Below, piece after piece: positions 11,189 through 23,435 of a DNA stretch of 64,000 nucleotides (positions are counted from its first letter, which is position 1; every line of letters begins with the position of its first letter). The stretch is from Pomphorhynchus laevis (lineage: Eukaryota > Acanthocephala > Palaeacanthocephala > Echinorhynchida > Pomphorhynchidae), in assembly GCA_012934845.2 (NCBI GenBank), contig WNNJ02001536.1, forward strand, positions 62,001 to 126,000. Reading direction: 5' to 3'. The translations under genes and the position numbers were made by a program. A model generated the notes under the pieces. That model saw nothing but the letters and a program-made list of their open reading frames with translations. It had not been told where the DNA came from and did not search any database.

Positions 11189-14100
11189 AAGGATACGTTC
11201 GAGTATATCCAGGTCAACTTTCGCTGACCAGTTCACTGTAATGATAAACCCCATGTATTTTACTCGATTTGTAAAGGTACGGGGTGGTTGATTAGTCAAT
11301 ATGGAAGATAGAGCTGAGAGTGCTAGTCTCTTTTATTTATTTGTCACAGAGGCGCCATGAAAGACGACCACTTGCGATTTGGATGAATTGAGAATAAGAT
11401 CGGATATGGGTAACTAATCTTTTAATCTTAAAAAAGGCTGATGTCAAATACTACATCTTTGCACCTGTGTCCAGAAAACAGGGATGTGCTATTATAAGCG
11501 TATACCACTAGATGCTGATCGCGTTTAAATTTCTTGTATAGTTCAATGGAAGCAGCAAGATATAAGATACGGGAAAGTGGGGATCCTTGAGGCACACCCA
11601 TAATAGAGTAGAACTGGCATGCATCAGTGTCGTCTTCATAGAAGAAACGCTTAGTATACAACAATATTTCCACCCTGCTAACAATTCTCGCAGACAACCC
11701 AAGGAACCTGAGTGAAGAGATAACGAATGGAATGGAAATGCGGTCAAATGCAGCAGAAAAGGCAAGAAAAACAGACACAGCAAGATGATTACTATTATCT
11801 TGACAAAATTGATGCACTTCACCTATTGATGAATGGACCGAACGATCTTTTACGTCCCCATGAAAGCCTGGAGCGATTAAATTTCGCCTACTGAGACGGG
11901 AGCAGATTTTACGTACAAGCATTTTTTCGTAAATGAAGATGAAGAAGTTTTGAATTGAGATAGACCGCAGATATTTAGTACATGAAATCGATTTCTTTTT
12001 AGGTATAAAAACTCGACGGCTTATATTAATACTAGCAACATCAGACGGGGATGCTAGTATCAGCGTAATGGCCACCTCCTTTCTCTGACTGTCTGTCAAA
12101 AGCTGACAGAGCCGAGTGGAGAAGTATCTGGAGCAGCCCGGAAGTGGCCACCAGAAGTTTAGGATATCTGTGACAGATAAGTCCCTGCTCATTAAGTCAC
12201 ACCAAGGCAGGATTGTTTGATGATATTGAGTGGATCCATAATAGCGTAGGGATAGTTACTCCTCTAAAACTTTATCAAGGTATATAATCCCACTCGAACC
12301 CAAGGCTATATCCTTCTAACAGACAAACTTCTTCTTTTTAAATATATTCTAAAAGAAAGACTGAGAAGGATTAAGGTGAGCAATTCTCGCTCTACCCCTA
12401 CTAAGCTGGAACCTATATCTAGTGATCCAGTATTAATTCGAGATGACCTTGGAAGTTGAAGTATTTTAGCTTGGACCTTGAGTTTTGTTAGAGTAGGATT
12501 GTATATGCGATCTTTATAGGTATTCGAGAGGAACGCGGTAGCTTGTGAAGAGAAGTAGGAATTAAATTCAGTCAAACACTCATTTCCAATTATAGGGAAG
12601 AGTTGGATAGCTGCTTTAAAGAAGGCCAGTCTGATAGGATCAAAGTGAAACCTCCTTCTAAGCAACGTATCTTTCTATATCCGCCAGCGAATTAGGTCAT
12701 GAGAGGTGGTCTGTTGTTGTCGGGACTGCTCAGTACAGATGGGTTTCAACAACCACATCTTATGTAGCAGTAAAATGTCTAGGATTAGTTGTTGAGCAAT
12801 GAAAGTTGGGAGAGGGTGGTTTGTGAATAAGATAGTCGTTCCTGGCTCTGCGGAGTGCTGCATTAATCCAATGACCAGTTCTGTCGTTGAAGTCACCAAG
12901 TAACATGTCATAACCGTTACCTAATATACCATCGAGGAGGTTACGGTTCTTGTGAATTTCTCCCGGCTGGATATAGACATTGGTTATGCTAATGCGCTTA
13001 CCGTTTTTTACAGAGTGATATAGCTAAACAAGACAGGGATGAACAATAATAGTTTAGTAAGAGATAAGATCTTAAGGTTATCTTAACTAGGGTTAAAATA
13101 CCCTGAGATTAAGAGGAGTGAGGATGGATTATATACGGAGTAAAGTGAGAGGTTATGTACTTTAAGATAAATCGAGTAGTGTCCTGGGAGGAGAGACGGA
13201 TAGACCGCGTCTCCTGGATGACCATAACATCTGCATATCTACGAAATGGAAGGATAAGGGCGAAAGCACATCCCGAATTCCACTGAAGGATATTTAGTGA
13301 AAAAGGACCTTGATTACTTGATTTAACTGGAGTGGAATGCCTTCCCTAGTCAGAATCCGAAGTGAGAATGTTGCCCTTCTCACACCCGGCCATACTAGGT
13401 GGAGTCACTTGCCCACGGGCATTATCTTCATTTATCTCTAATTGCCAGGATTTGCCCTTTTTTGACAGGCGCACATGAGTCAATTTATGTGCAGATGCAA
13501 CTCTTTTATTTGTTTGTTGGACTTTTTCAGGATGTAGTGTTGCACTTGTAGTCTTATCTTGAGGGAGTTCTGTATTGGCGTCGAGGTATTGATGTGTCTA
13601 CTTTTGTACTCTTTGAAATGTTAACCCTTTCTTGACCAGGCTGGGTAGTTTTTCTGCAGTTATTGCATATGGTGGAGTTCTTTGCATTTTGTATTTTTGA
13701 TCACAGTCACCATTACTATAGATGCCACATATTTGCGGGTTAGAGCAGTGGGAGCCCCAGTGCCCCCATTTGTGACAGTTAGCACAATGAGGGTACGCCA
13801 AGTAATCTGTACCAATATGGGTAAATTTGACATTGCATCCCATAAAGGGATTGCAGCTAGAACGTTAAATTATATCCCCATTCTCCAACGGAGTGGAGGC
13901 AGACGCAATGGGAAGAATAGTGTTCTTCTTATCCATTTTAACACTAGTGTTCGTTAAGTTGAATTGCTTTTCTATCATTATTAAATCATCCTTGTCCAAC
14001 TCATGAGGAAGGTTGGAAATCTTCACCGAAGCCATAATAGGCTTATATATTATCTCACACAGGGAGGATAGGTGGTTTGCAACGTGTTGCTTGAATTCAC

Positions 14101-14470
14101 TCGCAAGTTCTGACTTTACAAACGATATACGGATTTCTGACTCATAATATCGAAGAGAGTTGTAGAGGACACGATTCTTATATTTATCAGTAAATTCTTT
14201 CAAGAAGATTCGGTAGATCTTGGAGCGCTCAATAGGCTTTTGGAATTTTATATTTATCAGGTTGGTGAGTTTTCTCACTGGGAGAGTTCCGCCTGCGTAG
14301 GACCATTAATTAAAACCTCACTAGCCCGCTTATCCTTTGAACTGATGAGAGGAATCTCCAATTTTATCTTCTTGGTCTTTTGAATCGTTGATTGTTTTCT
14401 GCATGAAATTGCTGAAGTTTTTGCTTTCCTTTGATGTTCCGTTCGCTGATTATTCACGTCTCATCTTTTT

Positions 14471-15305
14471 GTAATGTTTTTCCTGTTTAATATTCATTAA
14501 TCCACCTTATAAGTCTATTAATAAAATTTTATTATTTATACATAAAAATTCGGAATGGTTTGAAATACCGCTAACACTCATTTTCAACATTGTTTGACAG
14601 TTGTTCAATTACTTTGTTCAATTGAAGCCATATCTAAAAATTCGCATAATTTTATTAGTCTCACTTATCATTTTATGCCTAAAATGATTCATTCTAATAA
14701 AAAACTGAGTTGAAACTTATTAGGTGTGTAGGCATTGATAATTCAGAGTGTAAGCCTAAACTATCACTTTCTCATTCTTAATACTTCATTTACAAAAATG
14801 TAATTTACTTGTATAGATGTGAAAGCACAGCGGCAATGTTCCTTTTTTTAATAAAAGTTATACTGTCCCGAGCACTCATTAAAAATTCACCAAGTTAATT
14901 TTTGATAAGTTATGTTATTGCTCTATGCTGTTCATTTTTATACACTGAAGTTTACACTTTATTTAAGTATTAATTTCACGTCACTTAGGCTTTCGAAAGT
15001 ATAAATTACTATCGTCATTGCTAAAAGAAGTTTGCCATGATTATCCACAATTGCACTCGGTATATCGTATTTACCGATAGCTCTGTCTAACAGCAATTTG
15101 TTGATTGCAGCTATTTATGAATAGGCTTTTGGAGGCATTTTTCTAAGCTGTGTTTTAGAATTATTCAGCTTGTAATGATTTTTATTATTTATTCTTTCTG
15201 ATTGTCATTTTCCGCAACATCTTTGTTCGTACAATGTGTGTATGCTACCTATGATTCTATTAGATCGAATCATAGGTAGGCATATAATCATAGGTTTTAG
15301 TAGCC
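14471..15305. other. Intergenic DNA with one short palindrome
   Basis: No gene is visible. A palindrome CTACCTATGATTC / GAATCATAGGTAG (13-bp arms, 9-nt loop) lies at about 15245-15279, just before the inverted repeat that flanks the next LINE. The rest is ordinary AT-rich DNA. Confidence 0.5.
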
Positions 15306-15372
15306 GCTGATTTGGTCGAGAGTGGATATTTCTTAATTTCTTTAAACAATCTCTTTTAATAAAGAAATTTAA
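15306..15372 (+). repeat. Left arm of a 67-bp inverted repeat around a LINE
   Basis: The arm starts GCTGATTTGGTCGAGAGTGG and matches the reverse complement of 17373-17439 with few differences. Similarity continues weakly for about 35 bp inward after a small gap. The pair brackets the CR1/Jockey copy at 15447-17185. The arms are most simply the ends of a foldback or MITE-like DNA element that received the LINE. Confidence 0.8.
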
Positions 15373-15446
15373 GGCCAGCTATTTGGAATTGATAAGAATT
15401 TTATTTTAAGATGATTAATCCCATATATCATAATCCGTATTGAGTT

Positions 15447-17185
15447 ATATGAAGTGTTTGCATCCGCTTTTGAGCCAACGCCATATGCTTTCTCTAGCGT
15501 ATGTGGAGATGCAGCATCACAACAGGTAGAAATTGGTTCTCCAGTTTTAACGATAACAGCACATGAGGTTTTTGTTGAATTGGCTAGGTTATCTAGATCA
15601 TCAGCGGCAGGCCCAGATGATATTCACCCCCAACTTCTTAAGTTACTTGCTCCTGTTCTGGCTGAGCCATTAGCCTCCATATTTGAGCTGAGCTTGCGCA
15701 TTTCGAAGTTACCTGCTGCCTGGAAAAAAGCGATTGTAGTACCAATTTATAAAAATGGTGAAAAAGATGATCCGAATAACTATAGGGCAATAAGTCTAAC
15801 TAGTGTTGTATGCAAAGTGATTGAGTGCATACTAAACAGACGCATATATGATCATTTGAGTTCGCTGAGAATTCTCAATAATACACAGCATGGATTTCGC
15901 CCTCTGCGTTCATGTCCTACAAACTTATTACATCCTCGTAAATAATGGGTTGGGCATGTTGTTAACGGATACTGTATCGACGTAATATTTCTTGACTTTA
16001 GTCGGGCTTTTGATAGGGTACCCCACAAAATGCTAATTTCCACCCTTGAGTCTTATAAAGTCAATCGCTCCATTATAAGCTGGATTCAAGATTTTCTTAA
16101 AGATAGATCCTTTGCTGTTCGTGTAGGTCAATATCTATCGTCTTATCGTCATATCACCTCAGGAGTACCACAGGGATCAGTCTTAGGACCCTTGTTGTTT
16201 AACATATTTATAAATCAGCTACTAGATTTAATTGAGGATTGTAGTATTTTAGCTTTTGCCGACGATGTAAAGGTTTGGAAATTGATTAAAACCAACAAGG
16301 ATCGAAATGACTTTCAAAATATCCTAAACATTGTTTATCGATGGTCTTTAAACACTGGAATTTCATTGAATATTAAAAAGTGTGCACATATGAGTTTAGG
16401 TCATAGCAATGTGAGTCAAGTATATTTTATTGGCGATGAGTTTGTTGTTTCCACGCAGTCCATTCTGGATCTTGGTATAATTGTTCAAAACAATCTGAAA
16501 ACACGTGCTAACACTGATAGGATTTGTAACGCAGCAAGAAGAATGACCTATATTGTCTAAAATTGCTTTAAAGATTTATCTCCCGTTTGTGTTGTGCGTT
16601 TATATAATGCTCTTATAAGACCGATATTAGAATAGTGTCGGCAGCAGTTTTTCCGTGTACGCGTAAAGAACTTGATCAATTAGAGCGCATACTTCGAAGG
16701 TTTACGAAATTATGTCCTCAGGTACGATATCTTTTCTGTGTGACATGAATAAAAAGTTTGAATATGCCGACAGTGCGTGAAAGGTTCCTTCTTTTCGACC
16801 TTCTAGCTATGTATCGACTAGTTAATAAAGATGAAAATTTTCCAGCAAATAGAGTTGAACTCAATGAACGGGATGGACGTAGAGGGCACTCGAAAGTACT
16901 AGTAGTACATGAGCACGGAAAATACCCTCGTCATTTCCGACTGTCTCATCGAGCGGTGAATCTTTAGAATCGTCTTCCAGTTGATGTCGTTGCGGTGCAT
17001 ACAATCAATGAATTTAAATACAATATAAAGAATTGGATTCGAAATGAGAACGAGTGGTGGTTGCTGCAGTACCCATGATTCTGATATATATACTGAATGA
17101 TTTTTTTAGTTTTTTCCTTGTATTAATTTTTTTGTGAGCGGTCAGAACAGCTTTATGGCTATGACCTGTAATAATAATATATAAT
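15447..17185 (+). mobile_element. CR1/Jockey-type LINE copy 2
   Basis: The RT starts before the fingers (SSAAGPDDIHPQLLKLL, about 15595), with AWKKAIVVPIYK and NNYRAISLTS. Motif A is near 15990 (IFLDFSRAFDRVP), motif [15 protein letters not shown] (about 16158-16200), and motif C AFADDVKVWKLI (about 16252-16290). The thumb and a 3' tail ending in TAATAATAAT follow. At least three frame changes or stops interrupt it (near 15945, 16558 and 16634), so it is no longer coding, although it is almost identical to copy 1 (1684-2697) where they overlap. The missing 5' half (no APE nuclease seen) indicates 5' truncation. Confidence 0.87.
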
Positions 17186-17372
17186 ATGTCGTTTACGTGG
17201 GGGGGGCAGTTTCGTGTACACAACGAGCAAACTGCAGTTGTTAATTTAAATTATCAATTGAAATATGTTTCTTATTTCATTGATACATTTCATTGTTATT
17301 CAACAGAAGTCAAGGATAAATCTTTTTGATTACAAAAATCCTACTCAATTAAGTTATTCTTCTAAATTCCAA

Positions 17373-17439
17373 TTAAATTTCTTTATTAAAATATATTGTT
17401 TAAAGAAACCTAGAAATATCCACTCTCGACCAAATCAGC
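17373..17439 (-). repeat. Right arm of the 67-bp inverted repeat
   Basis: This is the reverse-complement partner of 15306-15372. It ends about 110 bp before the SUCLG1 start codon, so the foldback element and its LINE passenger lie in the immediate 5' region of that gene. Confidence 0.8.
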
Positions 17440-17540
17440 AGTAATTATTGTACATTCAACTCAATAATGCTTGTCTTTAAAATTTTCATAATTGTTCACG
17501 TTTTTTAAATAATTTATTCTGCCAAGTGTAATTTATTTTG

Positions 17541-17548
17541 TTTCCTAG
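17541..17548 (+). promoter_or_regulatory. Probable trans- or cis-splice acceptor at the SUCLG1 start codon
   Basis: A pyrimidine-rich tract ending TTTCCTAG sits directly against ATG at 17549. The same arrangement (TTTATATAG then ATG) precedes NDUFB10. Flatworm spliced leaders are added at such acceptors, so this may be a trans-splice site; an ordinary 5'UTR intron is the alternative. Confidence 0.5.
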
Positions 17549-18526
17549 ATGATATTTACTTCGAGATGCTTTCAAATGTATTCTTCTTTACTACGTGGTT
17601 GTTGCTCCCGTCAACTATCTTATGAAGCAACACGAGCGAATTTACTGATCAATAAAGATACCAGGGTAATATGTCAAGGATTTACAGGTAAACAAGGCAC
17701 TTTTCACTCTGAACAGTCGTTAAAATATGGTACTAAATTGGTCGGTGGTGTTTCACCTCGTAAAGCGGGAACAAAACATTTAGGGCTCCCTGTATTCGGG
17801 ACAGTTAAAGACGCTGTCGACAGTACCGGTGCTACAGCAACAGTGATTTATGTACCAGCCCCTGCTGCTGCCGATGCAATATTGGAAGCCGCTGATGCAG
17901 AAATTCCTTTAATCGTATGCATAACTGAAGGAATACCACAGCATGACATTGTCAGAGTCATGTATCATTTGAACAGACAATCGAAATCAAGACTTTTAGG
18001 TCCAAACTGTCCGGGGATTATTAATCCCCGTGGTCGCTGTAAAATGGGTATAATGCCAGCGAGTATACATAAAGAAGGGTGTGTGGGTATTGTCTCACGG
18101 TCGGGTACGCTAACCTATGAGGCAGTTAATCAAACATCCGAAGTTGGTCTTGGACAATCACTGTGTGTTGGTATTGGAGGAGACCCATTCAACGGTACAA
18201 ATTTCATCGATACCTTATCGGTTTTGCTTAATGACTCCAATACTCATGGAATTGTTCTAATTGGTGAAATCGGTGGAGCGGCCGAAGAAGAAGCTGCTGC
18301 ATATCTATCTAAATACAATACTGCTAAAAAGCCTGTTGTCGCATTTATTGCCGGTAGAACTGCTCCACCAGGCAGACGGATGGGCCACGCAGGAGCTATT
18401 ATATCCGGAAAGCAAGGAACCGCCATTGGTAAAATTAACGCTCTAAAAGAGGTAGGAGTTGAGATTGCAGAATCACCTGCAATGATAGGGAAGACGTTAG
18501 CAAAGATAATGGGTAAGTCGGTATAA
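17549..18526 (+). CDS. SUCLG1: Succinyl-CoA ligase [ADP/GDP-forming] alpha subunit, mitochondrial
   Basis: This encodes a 325-residue alpha subunit of the TCA-cycle enzyme that makes ATP or GTP from succinyl-CoA in the mitochondrial matrix. Residues 1-25 form a basic, Ser/Arg/Cys-containing presequence. The CoA-binding Rossmann domain shows [10 protein letters not shown] (44-53) and GGVSPRKAG (66-74). The ligase domain shows [18 protein letters not shown] and [10 protein letters not shown]. The phosphorylated histidine loop [10 protein letters not shown] places the active His at residue 280. Length fits the family. The frame is open with no intron, unusual next to the intron-rich NDUFB10. No poly(A) tract or target duplication marks it as a retrocopy, so it is taken as the working gene. 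No canonical AATAAA was seen close downstream; ATTAAA occurs near 18751. Confidence 0.95.
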   Translation: MIFTSRCFQMYSSLLRGCCSRQLSYEATRANLLINKDTRVICQGFTGKQGTFHSEQSLKYGTKLVGGVSPRKAGTKHLGLPVFGTVKDAVDSTGATATVIYVPAPAAADAILEAADAEIPLIVCITEGIPQHDIVRVMYHLNRQSKSRLLGPNCPGIINPRGRCKMGIMPASIHKEGCVGIVSRSGTLTYEAVNQTSEVGLGQSLCVGIGGDPFNGTNFIDTLSVLLNDSNTHGIVLIGEIGGAAEEEAAAYLSKYNTAKKPVVAFIAGRTAPPGRRMGHAGAIISGKQGTAIGKINALKEVGVEIAESPAMIGKTLAKIMGKSV

Positions 18527-19400
18527 CAATCAGAAAGATAATTCAATGAAAATGAGAAGTATATATTTTGAATGATTCCTATCGAAAGTATTTTGTTGTC
18601 TTTCTAACTAGAAATTTTCAAGTTCGTATTTTACTTTATTATTTATAAAACACTATAGACACACATCAAGTTGGATGTGAAGTTAACATGAGAAAATGAA
18701 TTTAATTGGCTAAGCAATCAATTTAATTTAGATTTAGTTGTTTGCTACCATATTAAAAGCTTTTACGCTTAATTCTATATTTGTACAGCTTTGTTGTGAT
18801 GCATTTATAGTAAAATAACTGGATGCCGATCTATTATAGTAATTTTTTATTTATATCTTACCTTCATCAACTCTAATTTACGGTCCTAGCCACTTTAACT
18901 TACTTTCTTTTGAACTGAGTAGTACATTCAAAACTGGACTTTTATTCAAATATCTAAAAACGCCAAAATGCAATAGTCATAAGTTAAGGATATATACGAC
19001 ATTCTCCCTGGCTAACTTTTCATCTCGTGTAATCCTTAAAGTAAGTTGTTTTTTAGCGGCTCAACTCTGGCGCTATATATCATGGTTTCTGCTTTGATCG
19101 GCGACTGCCTGGTTTGCTGAGAGGATTGGCAATCCTCTGATTCATATCTCTGTTATCTACTATGATATCCAAGCCTTCAGAATTATCTTATATTTTCCTC
19201 GACTGTCTCGATGGTATTGTTGCTGTCAAGATTATCTTGTGAACTTGCATCGCTGTAAATAAGCTTCATCGTTGTTAACCCTATTTTCGAGGATGATATT
19301 CTAAGAAGTTTTATCTAATGGAACTTTTTGATACGGTGCTAAATGTTTTACGGAAACTATGCTTTTCTATTTATCGGGATGTTCAATGTGAGCAGTTTGG
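18527..19400. other. SUCLG1 3' flank
   Basis: This is an AT-rich 3' untranslated and intergenic stretch. A block at 18911-18975 (TTTGAACTGAGTAGTACATT...CGCCAAAAT) recurs as a direct repeat at 23368-23435. No gene is seen. Confidence 0.45.
18911..18975. repeat. Direct repeat, left copy (about 62 bp)
   Basis: It matches 23368-23435 at most positions, sharing TATTCAAATATCTAAA and GAACTGAGTAGT. The two copies bracket the Gypsy fossil and the LINE nested beside it, and could be remnants of terminal repeats of the older element. Confidence 0.6.
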
Positions 19401-20610
19401 TATTGCTTTCTAAAAGTTGTATAACTTCGGTACTCTGGCCATATTTACTGGAGAGTTCATATTTTTTTCAGCACCGCCAACCCGGGTTCTAGCATCCACG
19501 AAGGTATACCAGTACCTGAACTCGACCAACATTCGAATTTCAGGAATCTCTCGTGTGGAGTACAGTTTGTCGATACGCACAAAAGCGATCTCATCGAATG
19601 TAAAGCCAGCGGAATGTAGCGCTCCCATTGTGCCATTGGTAATTTACATGAGGGGAGAGCTTATTCCAACGTTCTCCAAATTGTTCCATTCATACGTTCA
19701 ATTTTCTAGTTTCCGGTTCGATTATATTGGCTTCAGTAGCTTATGTAAACACCGTAGCAGTTTAGATAGCTTCGTAATTCTTTTGAAATAAAGCACATGC
19801 CCGATCGCAGTGTACAAACTTCGGGGTGCCAAATAGATTAAATAACTTTCCTAGACGTTGTATCACCGTCGTCGAAGTCATACTGGTGAAAGCAAATGCA
19901 TACGGAAAGTGAGAGTACTCGTCGATTATGGTAAGCAAGAACCGATTATTTGTTTTGCTAGGTAGAGGACCTTTAAATTCAATTGATATCCTTTCAAATG
20001 GCCTCGTTGCTTTTATAAGGTTAGATTGGAAGGATGGTAGAAGCAGGGCTTCAGTAATGCACACGTTTGGCAATTGTCGACGACCCTCTTCACTAGCTGT
20101 TGGCGTATCATTATGTTGTTCTAGTCTTGGCACACCCGATACGTACACCTCAGATGTTGTGAATGCTTCTGCATTAAGTTGAGCTATATCAGTATTCTGG
20201 CCTTTTCGATTGAGTCGTCGGAGGTTAGCTTTGGAATTTCCAAGGGTCTTTGTATGATTTTCCCAGATTTGAGCCCTGATATAAATGCCACTCTAACAAA
20301 GAGATCACGGTGTTCATTTGATTTAGCATCAGCAATGTCAATCCTTACTCAGTTTATTTAGTGTTTGTACAAATTCGTCAATTGATTGATCGTTCGTTTG
20401 TTTGCATGTGCTTAGGCAATGTCGGGAAAGCATATCCTTTTTAGATTTAATATAAAGTCGATTTTATTGATTAATTGCTATGCCAAAATTGTCTAAGTCG
20501 GATACATACCGGTAAACTTCAGGTTATATGTGGTTGAATGGGACTTCGATTTTGTCAGCATTCTCAATATTATTATTAATGTTTCAACAACACATAAAAG
20601 CATGGCTTAA
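19400..20610 (-). mobile_element. Ty3/Gypsy fossil 1 (gag-like and integrase parts)
   Basis: On the minus strand, gag-like sequence lies about 20460-20200. A retroviral-type integrase core lies at 20148-19762, with RPFERISIEFKGPL and TIIDEYSHFPYAF. A further downstream stretch is at 19628-19410. The style resembles CsRn1-like Gypsy elements known from flukes. The element is broken in several places. A CR1 LINE (20620-23360) lies against its upstream side, and a 62-bp direct repeat brackets both. Confidence 0.75.
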
Positions 20611-20619
20611 TTGGCTGGT

Positions 20620-23360
20620 TCACTGCAGAAAAAAAATAATAAAAGTATCACAAATACGGAAAAGCGGCTTTCCCCATGGCATCCTCCATCCGTAATTTCT
20701 TTTTGAATTCGTTGATATTGCTACTGCACACTGTTGACTCTCCAAGCCTATTCCACAGAGATACAACTCGCCGATCAAATTGGACAGCTCGTGATTTTCT
20801 TATCCTTTCACGTCGCAGGGTTAAACCATGGCCTCGGAGGATATTAAATGAGCGCAAATGAAGACAATCTCGAAGTGGATGATCCAAATCATTAAGAATT
20901 TGCCAGACCATACTCATATCGATGTATCGGCGGGTCCACGTGACAGTCTCAAGTCTAAGTGCTTTTAATCGATCAGGGTACGACAAAAATTTCAGTTGCG
21001 GTGCTAGCTTGGTAGCTCTATGAAGTACCCTCTCTGAACTAATATGTTCTTTTGAATTTTGGGGATACACACACGGCGCAGCATATAGAAGACGGCTCAA
21101 GACATGAACAAAGATTAATGGACGTAGGGCAAATTGATTGAGTGCAATGAAAGTGCGTCGAAGTTGACCGATTATCCCAAACGCATTTGAACAAGCATGT
21201 TCAGTATGTGTGACGGTACTCAAATCACTGTTTATCCACACTCCCAAGTCCTTATATTTGTTCACTCGTTCTATATCACTGCTTTGAAAGCTATAATTAA
21301 CTAAAGATTGAGCATTTCCGCCACGAACACGTAAATGTTTGCATTTTGATATATTTACAATCAACCTATTGTGCAGAGCCCAATTTTCGACTTCATCGAT
21401 ATCCCGTTGCAGTTTAACTATATCATTGGGTGAACGAATTGCCCGCCAGATTTTCAAATCGTCTGCATATAAAAGCATCCGAGAATCAATAAATTCCGGG
21501 AGATCGTTGATGTAGACACTAAATAACAATGGACCCAATACTGAACCTTGAGGCACCCCTATATTACATGGCCGCGAAGAAGAGTAAAAATTATCTACAT
21601 GCACACAATAACTACGATTGCTTAAAAACGATTCAATCCATCTAACAAGCAAAAATGGAATGCCACTTTTCTCTAGTTTATTTAGGAGGAATCTATGATC
21701 TACTCTGTCAAATGCCTTAGAGAAATCGAAGAATATGATGTCAGTAGCAATGGATACGGCTTTATTAGCTGACCAATCAAGATGGGCTGCGAGTAGATTA
21801 GTAACTGTCGAATAACCCTTACGGAAACCATGTTGCTCAGAAGCTATTACATTATTCTCACTATAAAACTTGACCATATAACCATGTATAATTCGCTCTA
21901 ACATTCTACAACATAAGCAAGTAATACTTACTGGTCTATAATTGTCTACTGAAGATCTATCACCCTTTTTGAAGATGGGGTGAATGATCGATTGTTTCCA
22001 ATCTTTTGGAAGAGTCGTATCAATAATAGATTGTCGAAATATGTTACAAAGTGGTATATATATTGAGTCTGCTATTCGACGAAGATGTATCGAAGGTAAC
22101 AAATCAACACCTTTGGAGATTGTCTCTTTAAGACGATGCAGTTCAGCTAAAACTTTCTCATGAGTTATCAAATTAGCTATGTCTAAACTAGGATATGAAA
22201 CACTAGCACCTCATATAGTCTCACTGTTCTGGATAGGTTCAGAATACTCGTTTGTAGTCTCTTTGTCCAAGTAAAAATGCCTTGAGAACATCTCAGCAAG
22301 GTCGTCTTCAATAACGCTATCAAAATATTGGCCAATTGTTTTCTTAGCATTCCTACTACTATTCACATATAGAAAGAGAGCTTTGGGATCATGTCTACAA
22401 CTATGAGCTAGACCATTTTCAAATAAATAGCGCTAATGTCGTTTTAAAGAATTGAAGAAATTTCTCGCTTGCTTATAAACACCATATTCACAAAACCCAC
22501 CCTTAAAGCATTTAAAACTGAAGTCACGAGCCTTCATCGCAGTAACCAGCTCAGTATCAAACCAACGAGCGCTTTTCCGACTGGTCTTATTCAAAGGTGA
22601 TAATTTTACCATTAGAGAATAAAGCGTCACGCGAAAATGATCCCAGGCCTCGTCAACTCCGACAACAGCCGGATCAGGCCAACTTACTCTATGCAGCTTT
22701 GATGTAATAACATCATAGTTCGAGGAAATACATTAATCTGACGTTTGTACCGAGCATGATGAAACACCCTCATTTGTATAATTAGCAAAACTTTAACTAC
22801 ACAGTGATCAGACAAACCAACAGGAGAATCATATTGGATACTACTGATTAATTGACTGTTTGTCGATAGGCAAAGATCAAGAAGGGAAGAACTACAACTT
22901 GAAAAGCGAGTATGTACATCAACAAATTGAGCAAGACCACAATAAGTAAAACACTCCATAAGGTCACAAGATTCACTATCACAAGTAGGAAGAACCGTAT
23001 TCGAAGTCCATTCAACATCTGGCATATTCAGATCCCCAATTATCACAGTATCACAATCTCCTCGCGTATACAACTCTATCTCTTCAATAAGTTTCTTAGA
23101 TATTGCCTTAGGAGCACGATACACAAGATTCAGTATGATGGGTGAGCTGTTATCAAACTTCACATGACACCACAAACTCTCAACTCTATCAATAGACGAC
23201 TTCGACAATATTTCAATCCACGATATTTCAATATTGTCGATTTTTGCAAGAAATTTTGTAAAGCGACGCTTCCAGTGCAACCAACAAACTTCATAATCCG
23301 AGCTGTTGTCAAGTGTTGTAAAGCATTCGGGCTTTAGAATCTTGTCCATTAAAATACAAT
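20620..23360 (-). mobile_element. CR1-clade LINE 'E' with open RT frame
   Basis: On the minus strand, an APE-type endonuclease occupies 23349-22684 (GDLNMPDVEW near residue 104, LSDHCVV near residue 187). It is followed by a linker with KSARWFDTELVTAMKARD (22630-22433) and an RT frame of 507 residues at 22171-20648. The RT shows NYRPVSITCLCCRMLERI (78-95), motif A FFDFSKAFDRVDH (147-159, Asp149), motif [23 protein letters not shown] (from 204), motif C LLYADD (233-238) and a full thumb ending in VVSLWNRLGES. All catalytic residues are kept and the RT frame is uninterrupted. The endonuclease part is 5'-truncated and separated from the RT by frame changes, so the copy is not complete. It is inserted beside a Gypsy fossil. 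Confidence 0.9.
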
Positions 23361-23367
23361 ATTTGAA

Positions 23368-23435
23368 TAAATTGAACTGAGTAGTGAATTCAAAACGGGA
23401 GTTCTATTCAAATATCTAAACACGCCAAAGTATCG
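23368..23435. repeat. Direct repeat, right copy
   Basis: This is the partner of 18911-18975 in the same orientation. It lies immediately outside the 5'-truncated end of LINE E. Confidence 0.6.

Larger units (their letters stand above)
10866..14470 (-). mobile_element. LINE 'D' copy 1 (ORF1 + APE nuclease + RT)
   Basis: On the minus strand, ORF1-like frames run 14457-13598. They include an RRM-like stretch with KISNLPHELDKDD and a zinc-knuckle array CANCHKWGHWGSHCSNPQIC. An APE-type endonuclease starts near 13310 (LQWNSGC, ADVMVIQETRSI) and reaches GDFNDRTGHWIN near 12900. An RT spans about 12665-11428: a finger block VFIPKKKSI, motif A FLAFSAAFDRIS (about 11780), motif B MGVPQGSPLSRILYL (about 11600-11555), and VVYAYNSTS where YADD is expected. 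The thumb lies at 11299-10886. The layout fits the I/Jockey supergroup with gag-like ORF1. Frame breaks and the altered YADD make it inactive. Two further copies occur at 38690-40345 and 47900-48680. Confidence 0.8.

Noticed and set aside
10872-11291. Plus-strand 139-residue frame
   Set aside because: It overlaps the LINE D thumb and the palindromes in antisense. Its length comes from the inverted repeats.
18244-18546. Minus-strand frame inside SUCLG1
   Set aside because: Antisense shadow of a conserved coding region.
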